Source: Streptomyces sp. PKU-EA00015 (GTDB taxonomy: Bacteria; Actinomycetota; Actinomycetes; Streptomycetales; Streptomycetaceae). From it: a stretch of DNA of 64,000 nucleotides. The stretch lies in NCBI RefSeq assembly GCF_013387495.1, contig NZ_JABZEE010000028.1:62001-126000 (forward strand). Direction: 5' to 3'. The position numbers were made by a program, and so were the translations under genes. The notes beneath the pieces are model-generated. The model was not told the origin of the DNA. It did not search any database and saw only the letters and a program-made list of their open reading frames with translations. Positions 17,392-27,899 of the stretch are shown here, in pieces; the first letter of the stretch is position 1, and each line of letters begins with the position of its first letter.

Positions 17392-19020
17392 TCAGTTGAC
17401 CGTGATCTCTTCGTAGACGGGAACGCTGAACGGGTTCAGGGCGACATGGGAGAGCCGCTCCGAGTAGCCGGCGCTGCCGTTCTGGTACCAGAGCGGGATG
17501 GCGGCCATCTCGTCCCGCACGACCTTCTCGGCCTCCTTGAAGGTCTCGACGGCCTTGGCCTGGTCGCTCTCGGCGTTGGCCCGGTCGACGAGGTCGTCGA
17601 ACTTCTCGTTGGTCCACTTGCCGTCGTTGGAGGAGGCGTTGGTGTAGTAGAGCGGCTGCAGGAAGTTCTGGATCAGCGGGTAGTCCATCTGCCAGCCGGC
17701 CCGGAAGGGGCCGGGCATCTTCCGGTCGCCGATCTGGTTGCGGAAGTCCGCGAAGGTGCCGACGGGTGCGCCGACACAGGCCCTGTCGTTCCCGAGGGCG
17801 TTGTTGACCGAGTTGCACACGGCGTCGACCCAGTCCTTGTGGGAGCCGGTGTCCGCGTTGTACGTGATCTTCACCTGGCCGCCGGGGATGCCGCCGCCCT
17901 CCTGGATCAGCCTCTTCGCCGCCGCGGGGTCGTACTCGCAGGCCTCGCCGCACAGGGTGTCGTCGAAGCCGCCCTCGGCGCCCAGCACCGGGGAGGTCCA
18001 GTCCTTGGCGGGGGTGCGGGTTTTCTGGAAGATCGTGTCGGTGATCTGCTCGCGGTTGATCGCCCTCGACAGACCGGTGCGCACCTTGGCCCCGTCAGGG
18101 GTGTTCCACGCCTTGTCGTAGAAGGGGAAGGCGAGGGTCTGCAGGATGCCCGCCGGTGTGTTGATGTACCGGTCCCCGAGGTCGGCCCGGACGTTCTTGA
18201 GCTGGGCGGCCGGGACGTCGTCGACGAGGTCGATGTTGCCCGCGATCAGGTCCGTGTAGGCGGTGTTGTTGTCGGTGTAGACCATGAGGTCGATGCCGCC
18301 GTTCTTCGCCTTGTCCGGACCCTTGTAGCCGTCCCAGCGGCGCAGCTCCGCCATCGATCCCTTCTTGTAGGAGCTCAGGGTGTACGGTCCGTTGCCGATC
18401 GGCTTGGAGACCCAGGCGTCGTGGTCGTCGAAGAAGGCGCGGGGCAGCGGGGCGAAGGCCGCGTAGCCGAGGGTGTCGGGCCAGGTGGAGAACTTCTGGC
18501 TGAGCTCGACCGTGAAGCGGAGGTCGTCGACGACCTTCAGTCCGGACATCGTCTCGGCGGTGGCCTCGCCCTTCTCGGGGTGGACCTGTTCGTAGCCCTC
18601 GATGTAGCCGAAGAAGTAGGCGTTCTTCTGGTTGTTCCTGATGTGGGCGCCGTAGTTCCAGGCGTCGACGTAGGACTTGGCGGTGACCTTCTCGCCGTTG
18701 CTGAAGGTCCAGCCGTCCTTGAGGGTGACCGTGAAGTTCCTCGAGTCGGTGCTCTCGATCTTCTCGGCCATCATGTCCGTGGCCGCGCCGGTCTTCGGGT
18801 CGTATCTCTTCAGGCCGCGGAAGATCATGTCGAGGACCTTGCCGCCCTGCACCTCGTTGGTGTTGGCGGGCTCCAGCGGGTTCTGCGGGTCGGTCCAGGA
18901 GGACTTCACGATCCCGTCGGCGCCGCTGCCTCCGCTGTCGCTCCCACCGCCGCAGCCCGTCGCCGCCAGGGCGACGACGACCGCGCATGCGGCCCACTTG
19001 GCGGGCGTGGCTCGACGCAT
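17392..19020 (-). CDS. Oligopeptide-binding lipoprotein (SBP family 5), operon 1
   Basis: 542 aa. Signal peptide with lipobox: VVVALAATGCGGG, so the mature Cys is lipidated and membrane-anchored. The body is SBP_bac_5: RFTVELSQKFSTWPDTLGYAAFAPLPRAFF, GNGPYTLSSYKKGS and the C-terminal YQNGSAGYSERLSHVALNPF region. It binds peptides outside the cell and delivers them to the permease. First gene of the operon, with its promoter in the 293-bp space 19021-19313. Its relative at 23573-25189 is only moderately similar, so the two systems may differ in specificity. Confidence 0.95.
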   Translation of the reverse strand: MRRATPAKWAACAVVVALAATGCGGGSDSGGSGADGIVKSSWTDPQNPLEPANTNEVQGGKVLDMIFRGLKRYDPKTGAATDMMAEKIESTDSRNFTVTLKDGWTFSNGEKVTAKSYVDAWNYGAHIRNNQKNAYFFGYIEGYEQVHPEKGEATAETMSGLKVVDDLRFTVELSQKFSTWPDTLGYAAFAPLPRAFFDDHDAWVSKPIGNGPYTLSSYKKGSMAELRRWDGYKGPDKAKNGGIDLMVYTDNNTAYTDLIAGNIDLVDDVPAAQLKNVRADLGDRYINTPAGILQTLAFPFYDKAWNTPDGAKVRTGLSRAINREQITDTIFQKTRTPAKDWTSPVLGAEGGFDDTLCGEACEYDPAAAKRLIQEGGGIPGGQVKITYNADTGSHKDWVDAVCNSVNNALGNDRACVGAPVGTFADFRNQIGDRKMPGPFRAGWQMDYPLIQNFLQPLYYTNASSNDGKWTNEKFDDLVDRANAESDQAKAVETFKEAEKVVRDEMAAIPLWYQNGSAGYSERLSHVALNPFSVPVYEEITVN

Positions 19021-19263
19021 GGGGTTCCTCCCGTGTCCTCAGCATGGCTTAGGACCGATATATCACCCCATAGCGGATCTAACGCACTTTCAGAGCGTCC
19101 GGGTGGTCGGTGCGGTCACCGGGAGGGTGACACCCCACGTGTCGACGGCGTGGTGCGGGGTCATCGCGTGCGCCTCGCACAGGGAGAGCGTGCAGGTCGG
19201 TCTCCGGGCGGCCGATCTCGACGAGGCCGACGGCGTTCATCGGTTCGGTTTTCTCTACGAGAA

Positions 19264-19297
19264 GACCCCGCCCGCCGCGGTGCGGCAGACGGGGCCC
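19264..19297 (-). terminator. Likely terminator of opp operon 2
   Basis: In minus-strand sense GGCCCCG pairs with CGGGGTC (one G-U) and the interior can add CCGC/GCGG. It begins 17 bp past the last stop of operon 2 (19314) and lies upstream of the operon 1 promoter region. Confidence 0.5.
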
Positions 19298-19313
19298 TCG
19301 TGTGCGCGGATGA

Positions 19314-20465
19314 CTAGTGCACCGCGTGGACGACGTCCTTCTCCTCGGCGAAGTGGCACGCCGACTCGTGCGCGGCCGGGGAGTCCGAGCCCTGGAAGCG
19401 CTCGGGGATCGCCAGCAGCGGCACCTCGGTGGCGCACTTGTCCTGGGCCTTCCAGCAGCGGGTGCGGAAGCGGCAGCCCGACGGCGGGTTGGCCGGCGAG
19501 GGGACGTCGCCGGTGAGGATGATCCGCTCGCGGCCCTCGCGGGCCTCGGGGTCGGGCACCGGGACGGCCGACAGCAGCGCCTGTGTGTAGGGGTGCGTCG
19601 GGTGGTCGTAGATCTGCGTGTCCGTGCCGATCTCGGCCATCTTGCCGAGGTACATGACGCCGACCCGGTCCGAGATGTGACGGACGATCGACAGGTCGTG
19701 CGCGATGAAGACGTAGGACAGGTTGAACTCGTCCTGCAGCTTCTCCATCAGGTTGACGACCTGCGCCTGCACCGACACGTCCAGCGCCGAGACCGGCTCG
19801 TCGCAGATGATGATCTCGGGGTTGAGCGCGAGACCGCGGGCGATGCCGATGCGCTGGCGCTGACCACCGGAGAACTGGTGCGGGTAGCGGTGGATGTACT
19901 CGGGGTTGAGACCCACGACGTCCAGCAGCTCCTGCACCCTGCGGCGCCGGTCGCCCTTCGGGGCCACCTCGGGGTGGATCTCGAAGGGCTCGCCGATGAT
20001 GTCGCCGACCGTCATTCGCGGGTTCAGCGAGGTGTACGGGTCCTGGAACACCATCTGGATGTTGCGGCGCACGGCCTTGAGCGCGCGCCCCGACAGCCTG
20101 GTGATGTCCTGGCCCTTGTAGAACACCTCGCCCGCGGTGGCGGTCTCCAGCGTCATCAGCAGCTTGGCCACCGTGGACTTGCCGCAGCCGGACTCGCCGA
20201 CGATGCCGAGCGTCTCGCCCTGGTACAGGTCGAAGGAGACCCCGTCCACGGCCTTGACCGCGCCGACCTGCTTCTTGAAGAGGATGCCCTGGGTAAGCGG
20301 GAAGTGCTTGACCAGGTTGCGCACCTGAAGGATCGGCTCACCGCGCTGGACCGGGGCCTCGATCGCCGCCACCGCCTCCTGGGTGGTGGCGGCGTCGACC
20401 GTCTCGACCTCGGTGACGTTGGGAGTCGCGTCCACGGCCTCGTCCGTCTTCCTGAGCTCAGCCAT
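19314..20465 (-). CDS. Oligopeptide ABC transporter ATPase (OppF type), operon 2
   Basis: 383 aa. Residues 1 to about 45 are an acidic extension (ETVDAATTQEAVAAIEA) missing from the operon 1 copy. Walker A GESGCGKSTVAKLL, signature SGGQRQRIGIARGLALN, Walker B EIIICDEPVSALDVSVQ, C-terminal Cys motif CRFRTRCWKAQDKCA. It overlaps the OppD-type gene by 8 bp. Close paralogue of 13333-14403. Confidence 0.95.
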   Translation of the reverse strand: MAELRKTDEAVDATPNVTEVETVDAATTQEAVAAIEAPVQRGEPILQVRNLVKHFPLTQGILFKKQVGAVKAVDGVSFDLYQGETLGIVGESGCGKSTVAKLLMTLETATAGEVFYKGQDITRLSGRALKAVRRNIQMVFQDPYTSLNPRMTVGDIIGEPFEIHPEVAPKGDRRRRVQELLDVVGLNPEYIHRYPHQFSGGQRQRIGIARGLALNPEIIICDEPVSALDVSVQAQVVNLMEKLQDEFNLSYVFIAHDLSIVRHISDRVGVMYLGKMAEIGTDTQIYDHPTHPYTQALLSAVPVPDPEAREGRERIILTGDVPSPANPPSGCRFRTRCWKAQDKCATEVPLLAIPERFQGSDSPAAHESACHFAEEKDVVHAVH

Positions 20466-21528
20466 GGATCGTCTCCTTCCAGAAGTGGCACGCGCTGCCG
20501 CGGCCGGGCAGCTCGGTGCCGTCCTGCTCGGTCACCGGCGCGAGGGCCGGGATCTCGGTGCGGCAGATGTCGTCCGCCTTCGGGCAGCGCGGGTTGAAGG
20601 CGCAGCCCGCCGGGATCTTGAGCAGGTTGGGCGGCAGGCCCTTGATCGCGTACAGCTCCTGGCCCTTCTGGTCCAGGCGCGGGATCGAGTCCAGAAGTCC
20701 CCGGGCGTAGGGGTGCGCCGGACGCTTGTAGAGCTCGTGCACGGGGGCGGTCTCGACGATCCGGCCCGCGTACATGACCGCGATCTTGTCCGCGACGTCG
20801 GCGACGACGCCGAGGTCGTGGGTGATCAGGATCAGGCCCATGTTGTACTCGCGCTGGAGCTCGGCGAGCAGGTCCATGACCTGCGCCTGCACGGTGACGT
20901 CCAGTGCGGTGGTCGGCTCGTCCGCGATGATCAGGTCCGGCTCGAGGGCCAGGGCCATGGCGATCATGATGCGCTGGCGCATACCGCCGGAGAACTGGTG
21001 CGGGTAGTCGCCGACCCGGGCCTTGGCGGCGGGGATCTTCACCCGGTCCATCAGCTCGATCGCCTTGGCCTTGGCGTCCTTCTTGGACAGGCCCTGGTGC
21101 ACCCGGAACATCTCGCCGAGCTGGTAGCCGACGGACAGCACCGGGTTCAGCGAGGACAGCGCGTCCTGGAAGATCATGGCGATCTTCCGGCCGCGGATCT
21201 TCCGGCGCTCCTCGGCGGACATGGTGAGCATGTCCTGGCCGCGGAAGAAGATCTGACCCTGGGGGATGCGGCCGGGCGGCATGTCGAGGATGCCCATGAC
21301 GGCCTGGGCCGTCACGGACTTGCCGGAGCCGGACTCGCCGAGGACGGCGAGCGTCTCGCCCGCGTCCACGCTGTAGTTGACGCCGTTCACGGCCTTGGCG
21401 ACACCGTCACGGGTGTGGAACTCCACGTGCAGGTCGCGTACTTCGAGCAGATGGCCCTCGTGGTCCCCGGAACTCCGGGGCCTGGGGACGGCTGTCGTCT
21501 TGTCCAGCGGACTGTCGATACTGGTCAC
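20458..21528 (-). CDS. Oligopeptide ABC transporter ATPase (OppD type), operon 2
   Basis: 356 aa. Walker A GESGSGKSVTAQ, signature SGGMRQRIMIAMALAL, Walker B DLIIADEPTTALDVTVQ, and the C-terminal Cys set CAFNPRCPKADDIC. The start is 11 bp after the OppC-type stop. Same order and overlaps as operon 1, which indicates duplication of the whole unit. Confidence 0.95.
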   Translation of the reverse strand: MTSIDSPLDKTTAVPRPRSSGDHEGHLLEVRDLHVEFHTRDGVAKAVNGVNYSVDAGETLAVLGESGSGKSVTAQAVMGILDMPPGRIPQGQIFFRGQDMLTMSAEERRKIRGRKIAMIFQDALSSLNPVLSVGYQLGEMFRVHQGLSKKDAKAKAIELMDRVKIPAAKARVGDYPHQFSGGMRQRIMIAMALALEPDLIIADEPTTALDVTVQAQVMDLLAELQREYNMGLILITHDLGVVADVADKIAVMYAGRIVETAPVHELYKRPAHPYARGLLDSIPRLDQKGQELYAIKGLPPNLLKIPAGCAFNPRCPKADDICRTEIPALAPVTEQDGTELPGRGSACHFWKETIHG

Positions 21529-21539
21529 GTACGCCTCCC

Positions 21540-22511
21540 TCAGCGCATCTTCGGGTCGAGGGCGTTGCGTACCGCATCGCCGAACATGAGGAACGAGAGC
21601 ACCGTGATCGAGACCATCACCGAGGGGATGATCAGCACGTATGGCGCGTTGCGCAGCTGCTCCCGGCCGCTGGAGACGTCCACGCCCCAGGAGACGGTCG
21701 GGTCGGCGAGGCCGACACCGAGGAAGGACAGCGTGGCCTCGGCGGCGATGTAGCCGCCGAGCGCGATCGTCGCGACGACGATGATCGGGGCGAGCGCGTT
21801 GGGCAGCACGTGCTTGAAGAGGATGCGCGTGGTCGAGGCGCCGAGCGCCTTGGCCGCCACGACGTAGTCGGCCTGCTTGATGGTGATGACCGCACCGCGG
21901 GCGACGCGGGCGATCTGGGTCCAGCCGAGGAAGGCCAGGGCGAGGATCACGACCCAGATGGCACGGTCGTCGAAGGTGGTGAGCACGACGAGCGCGCCCA
22001 GCAGGAACGGGATGCCCATGAAGATGTCGGTGACGCGGGACAGCAGCGTGTCGGTGATGCCGCCGAAGTAGCCGGCCAGCATGCCGACGATCGTGCCGAG
22101 GACGCTCACCAGCAGGGTGACGCCGACGCCGACGATGATCGAGGCGCGGGCGCCGTAGATGACACGCGCGTAGATGGAGCGTCCCTGTCCGTCGTAGCCG
22201 AACCAGTCGGGGGCGAAGAAGTGACCCCAGTTGGGGTGCTGCAGGTAGTGCTTCGCGAGGTCCGCGTCACGCGGCGAGGCCGAAGTGAACAGACCCGGGA
22301 ACGCGGCGATCACCAGCAGCAGGACGATCAGCCCGGCGGAGATGAGGAACAGCGGGTTGCGGCGCAGATCGCCCCAGGCGTCGGACCACAGGCTGCGCGC
22401 CTTGTCCGGCTTGGGGGCGCCCGCGACGAGCGCGGTGTCCGGGGCGGCGGCGGTGGTCGTGACCTTCTCGGTCTCGGTGGACGCCGCGGTGGCTGCGGTC
22501 TTCTCAGGCAT
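21540..22511 (-). CDS. Oligopeptide ABC transporter permease (OppC type), operon 2
   Basis: 323 aa. Cytoplasmic N-terminus of about 60 residues ending in SLWSDAWGDLRRNPLF, a segment shared with the operon 1 copy, then six transmembrane helices. EAA loop: RVARGAVITIKQADYVVAAKALGAS. It overlaps the OppB-type gene by 8 bp. Confidence 0.94.
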   Translation of the reverse strand: MPEKTAATAASTETEKVTTTAAAPDTALVAGAPKPDKARSLWSDAWGDLRRNPLFLISAGLIVLLLVIAAFPGLFTSASPRDADLAKHYLQHPNWGHFFAPDWFGYDGQGRSIYARVIYGARASIIVGVGVTLLVSVLGTIVGMLAGYFGGITDTLLSRVTDIFMGIPFLLGALVVLTTFDDRAIWVVILALAFLGWTQIARVARGAVITIKQADYVVAAKALGASTTRILFKHVLPNALAPIIVVATIALGGYIAAEATLSFLGVGLADPTVSWGVDVSSGREQLRNAPYVLIIPSVMVSITVLSFLMFGDAVRNALDPKMR

Positions 22512-23433
22512 ACCGGATCCTCGGGTCCAGGACCGCGTAGAGCAGGTCGACGAGCAGGCTGCAGAGCAGGTAGACGAGGACGATCAGCGAGGCGATGCCC
22601 ACGACCGTCGCGCCCTCGCGGCTGACAAGAGCCCGGAAGATGGCGTTGCCGACGCCATGCACATTGAAGATGCCCTCGGTGACGATCGCGCCGGTCATCA
22701 GGTTGCCGATGTCCGTGCCGAGGAAGGTGACCACCGGGACAAGGGAGTTGCGCATCAGGTGGACACCGACGACGCGACGGCGCGGCAGGCCCTTGGCCAC
22801 CGCGGTGCGCATGTAGTCGGCTCGCAGGTTCTCCGCCATCGACGTGCGGGTCAGACGGGCCACGTAGGCCAGGGAGAGCGAGCCGAGGACGATCGCCGGC
22901 AGGAACAGGTCGCCGAAGCTCTCGGAGTCCTGCACGGTCGGGGTGATCAACTTCAACTGGAAGGCGAACAGGTACTGCATCAGGTAGCCCAGCACGAAGG
23001 AGGGCATCGAGATCAGTACGAGGGTGAGGCCGAGAAGGCCGCGGTCCCGCACCGACTCCGGCTTCAGGCCCGCGACCATGCCGAGGCCGATGCCGACGAC
23101 CACCGTGAAGGTGAAGGCGAAGAGCGTCAGCCGGAGGGTGACCGGGAACGCCATGCTGATGGTGTCGGCGATGGGGAGCCCGCTGCCGATCTCCGTACCG
23201 AAGTCGCCCTGCAGCAGCCCGGTGAAGTAGTTCAGGTACTGCTGCCACAGCGGCAGGTCGAGACCGAGTTCGTGCCGCTTCGCTTCGAGGATCGCCGGAT
23301 CGAACTGCTGTTCTCCCATGAGCGCTCTGACGGGGTCTCCGGGCAGCGCGTACATCATGGCGAAGATCAGAAAGGTTGACCCGATGAACACCGGGATCAT
23401 CTGGAGCAGTCGTCGTGCGACGTAGCGCCCCAT
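22504..23433 (-). CDS. Oligopeptide ABC transporter permease (OppB type), operon 2
   Basis: 309 aa from the ATG at 23433 (MGRYVARRLLQMIPVFIGST), chosen to match the operon 1 paralogue; the frame extends to 23490 but that extension overlaps the hairpin region and has no membrane-protein character. Six helices; EAA loop RTSMAENLRADYMRTAVAKGL. Confidence 0.93.
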   Translation of the reverse strand: MGRYVARRLLQMIPVFIGSTFLIFAMMYALPGDPVRALMGEQQFDPAILEAKRHELGLDLPLWQQYLNYFTGLLQGDFGTEIGSGLPIADTISMAFPVTLRLTLFAFTFTVVVGIGLGMVAGLKPESVRDRGLLGLTLVLISMPSFVLGYLMQYLFAFQLKLITPTVQDSESFGDLFLPAIVLGSLSLAYVARLTRTSMAENLRADYMRTAVAKGLPRRRVVGVHLMRNSLVPVVTFLGTDIGNLMTGAIVTEGIFNVHGVGNAIFRALVSREGATVVGIASLIVLVYLLCSLLVDLLYAVLDPRIRYA

Positions 23434-23460
23434 AGGTGCCTCCGTGAGGGGTTGACACGC

Positions 23461-23530
23461 CCGGGGGCGTCCCTGAGTGCAGCAGGGCACCCCCGGACAA
23501 CCGCCGCCGCCGGATGACCGACGGCGGCGG
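23461..23530 (-). terminator. Two tandem hairpins between SBP and permease genes (operon 2)
   Basis: The first stem pairs CCGGGGG...CCCTG (23461-23475) with CAGGG...CCCCCGG (23482-23495) with a small internal loop. The second pairs CCGCCGCCG (23504-23512) with CGGCGGCGG (23522-23530). They lie in the 139-bp gap after the binding-protein stop at 23573, the same place as the operon 1 hairpin. Confidence 0.6.
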
Positions 23531-23572
23531 GTTATGGCCGAGTGGGGATTGGGCCCGTCAAGCGCGTGGCGC

Positions 23573-25189
23573 TTACTTGACGGTGACTCCGGTCAGCTCG
23601 AGGTCGCCGTGGAAGTCGACCTGGACGTTGTCGACGCCCTTGCCGTGGCCACCGTTGATGCGGTAGTACCACAGCGGGATCGCCGGCATCTTCTCGAGCA
23701 GCTTCTTCTCGACCTCCTGGTAGCCCTTCACGGACTCTTCCAGGGAGTTGGCCTTGTCGGCCTCCGCCATCATCTTGTCGATCTCGGCGTCCTTGAAGCG
23801 ACCGTTGTTCGCCTCGGCCTTGGAGTTGTAGAGCTCCTTGATGAAGTTCACGTTGACCGGGTAGTCGGCCACCCAGCCACCGCGGTACATCGACTTCACC
23901 TGGTCGTTGTCACGGGCCTCGAGGTCCGTGGCGAAGTCCGGCTTGGCGTCGCCGACGCAGTCGACGCCGGTCGCCTTGCGGATGGACTCGCAGACCGCGG
24001 TCACCCACTCCTTGTGGCCACCGTCGGCGTTGTACTGGATCATGATCTTGTTGCCGGGGACGCCGCCGCCCTCGGTCACCAGCTGCTTCGCCTTGGCGGG
24101 GTTGTACGTGAAGACGTCCGTGCCCAGGTCCTGGTTGCCCTTGACCTGCGGCGGCGTGAAGCTCGTCGCGGGGGTACGGGTGTTGTTCAGGACGGTCTTG
24201 GTGATCGTCTCACGGTCGATCGCCATGGACAGACCCTGGCGGACCTTGGGGTCCATCTCCTTGAACGTCGCGGTGTAGAACGCCGGGACGAGCGTCTGGA
24301 TCGCCGCGTACGGCTGCTCGATGGCGCCGTCGCCGAGGTCCTGCTTGTACTTCGGCAGGTCGGTCGGGCCGACCTGGCGGATGATGTCCAGGTTGCCGGA
24401 GACGACGTCCTGGTACGCGGCCTCGACGGTCGCGTAGTTCTTGAACTGGATGCCCTTGTTCTGCGCCTTGTTCGGGCCCTGGTAGTCAGGGTTCGCGGCG
24501 ACCTGGATGAGCTTCTTGTGGGTCCACTTCTCGAACTTGTACGGGCCGTTGCCGATCGGCTTCTGGCCGAACGCCTTCGGGTCGTCGTAGAAGACCTTGG
24601 GCAGCGGCGCGAACGTCGCGTAGCCGAGCTTGTAGTTGAAGTACGGGACCTTCTCGGTCAGCTCGATCGTGAAGGTGGTGTCGTCCACGACCTTCAGACC
24701 CGACATCTTGTCGGACTTCGGGTCGCCCTTCTCGGGGTGCACGTCGGCGTAGCCGGCGATGTCGCTGAACCAGAAGCTGTTCTGCTGCTGGTTCTTGACG
24801 TTGGCGTACCAGTTCCACGCGTCCACGTAGGACTGCGCGGTGACGGCCTCGCCGTTGTGGAACTTCCAGCCGGACTTGAGCTTCACGGTCCAGGTCTTGG
24901 AGTCCTCCGTCTCCACGGACTCGGCGTTCGTGTAGACGATGTTGCCCTTGGCGTCGAAGTCCAGCAGCTGGGTGAAGAGCGACTGAATCACGTACGAGCC
25001 GAGGCTCTCGTTGGTGTCCGCCGGGATCAGCGGCTTCTGCGGCTCACCGACGTCGATCGAGACGTAGCCCGCGGGCTTGCCCGAGGCGTTGTTCTTGTCC
25101 GAGCCACTGTCGCTGCCGCCACAGGCAGTTGCCGACAGGGCGACGACGATCGCACCCGCGACCCACTTGGCGCTCTTGGCACCGCGCAT
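23573..25189 (-). CDS. Oligopeptide-binding lipoprotein (SBP family 5), operon 2
   Basis: 538 aa from the ATG at 25189 (MRGAKSAKWVAGAIVVALSA, lipobox LSATACGG). An upstream in-frame start at 25342 would place the signal peptide internally and is rejected. SBP_bac_5 body: TIELTEKVPYFNYKLGYATF, GNGPYKFEKWTHKK, WYYRINGGHGKGVDNVQVDFHG near the C-terminus. Cell-surface receptor of the second peptide importer. In Streptomyces the BldK importer of this family takes up a peptide signal needed for aerial growth; whether this or the neighbouring system is the BldK orthologue cannot be settled from sequence reading alone. Confidence 0.95.
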   Translation of the reverse strand: MRGAKSAKWVAGAIVVALSATACGGSDSGSDKNNASGKPAGYVSIDVGEPQKPLIPADTNESLGSYVIQSLFTQLLDFDAKGNIVYTNAESVETEDSKTWTVKLKSGWKFHNGEAVTAQSYVDAWNWYANVKNQQQNSFWFSDIAGYADVHPEKGDPKSDKMSGLKVVDDTTFTIELTEKVPYFNYKLGYATFAPLPKVFYDDPKAFGQKPIGNGPYKFEKWTHKKLIQVAANPDYQGPNKAQNKGIQFKNYATVEAAYQDVVSGNLDIIRQVGPTDLPKYKQDLGDGAIEQPYAAIQTLVPAFYTATFKEMDPKVRQGLSMAIDRETITKTVLNNTRTPATSFTPPQVKGNQDLGTDVFTYNPAKAKQLVTEGGGVPGNKIMIQYNADGGHKEWVTAVCESIRKATGVDCVGDAKPDFATDLEARDNDQVKSMYRGGWVADYPVNVNFIKELYNSKAEANNGRFKDAEIDKMMAEADKANSLEESVKGYQEVEKKLLEKMPAIPLWYYRINGGHGKGVDNVQVDFHGDLELTGVTVK

Positions 25190-25457
25190 GGGTTCCTCCT
25201 CATGAGTCCACTTGTCACTACAAGAAGGGCACTGGAAGTTGCGCCGACACCCCTGACGACGCTGTGTCAATGCCCCGAGTGTGCTCGTGAGTCGGCGCTC
25301 CCCACAGCGCGTGACCCATTGACCCGAGCTCAATGGAGCCAACTATTAAGTACGTCCGGGCGGTAAACCACACTTAAAGGGTCTCGTTTTGACAACATCA
25401 GCTGGCGTTCACAGATCGAAATCCGGACAAAGCGAGCACAGACAGACACCCGCGAAA

Positions 25458-25517
25458 CGGACCGTTAACACATGTTCCGGAGAGCGACGGCCGATATGCG
25501 GACACTCGGACCGTTAA
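25458..25517. repeat. Direct repeat CGGACCGTTAA, two copies 49 bp apart
   Basis: Copies at 25458-25468 and 25507-25517 in the 401-bp gene-free space 25190-25590 between the operon 2 binding-protein gene and typA. They lie about 270-330 bp upstream of the binding-protein start and just behind the typA terminator. Possibly binding sites for a regulator of the operon. Confidence 0.35.
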
Positions 25518-25531
25518 AACGAGTTGACGAA

Positions 25532-25572
25532 ACGGCCCGGCCCCCCACACTGTCTGCGGGGGGCCGGGCCGT
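25532..25572 (-). terminator. 15-bp stem terminator of typA
   Basis: ACGGCCCGGCCCCCC (25532-25546) pairs perfectly with 25558-25572 over an 11-base loop, 18 bp past the typA stop. Confidence 0.85.
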
Positions 25573-25590
25573 CGGTCAAGGGCTGCTGCG

Positions 25591-27498
<1,908 letters not shown>

Positions 27499-27794
27499 GC
27501 TGGCTGGCGCTTCTCTCGATCGTGGGATGCGGCGTCTTTCCTCGTACGCCCGCCGGGCGGACACGCCACGGCTCCTCCCATGGTACGGGCACGCCGGACG
27601 AACAGGCTTCCGGGACGGATGGGGGAGGCCGAAGGAGGCGGGGATCACGCCGAGGAGCAGCGCGCGGGGGTGTGACCGGCAACAGCCGGAGAAACGGGAG
27701 GCGTCGTACGGGTGCCGGGCTGCGAGCGCGCTGTTCGGGGAGCACGCCGGCTGCTGTCGGCGCCGGGCGGAGCTGGGTCGGGAGGCGGCACGAG

Positions 27795-27823
27795 CTTGCC
27801 CGCCGGCGCGACCGGCGGGCAAG
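27795..27823 (-). terminator. 12-bp stem terminator behind the third SBP gene
   Basis: CTTGCCCGCCGG (27795-27806) pairs perfectly with 27812-27823 over a 5-base loop. It lies 77 bp past the SBP stop (27900) and within the 401-bp gap 27499-27899, whose remainder carries the typA promoter and leader and no gene that I can see. Confidence 0.75.
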
Positions 27824-27899
27824 GGACTTGAGGGACTTCTGAGGTTGGCGGGACAAGGGGTGCCCGGCGGCCGAGGGGCGGACGGCCCGGGGACGGGCC

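Noticed and set aside
27499..27822. N-terminal extension of TypA
   Set aside because: No homology, Arg/Pro/Ala-rich, and it covers the terminator of the gene upstream.
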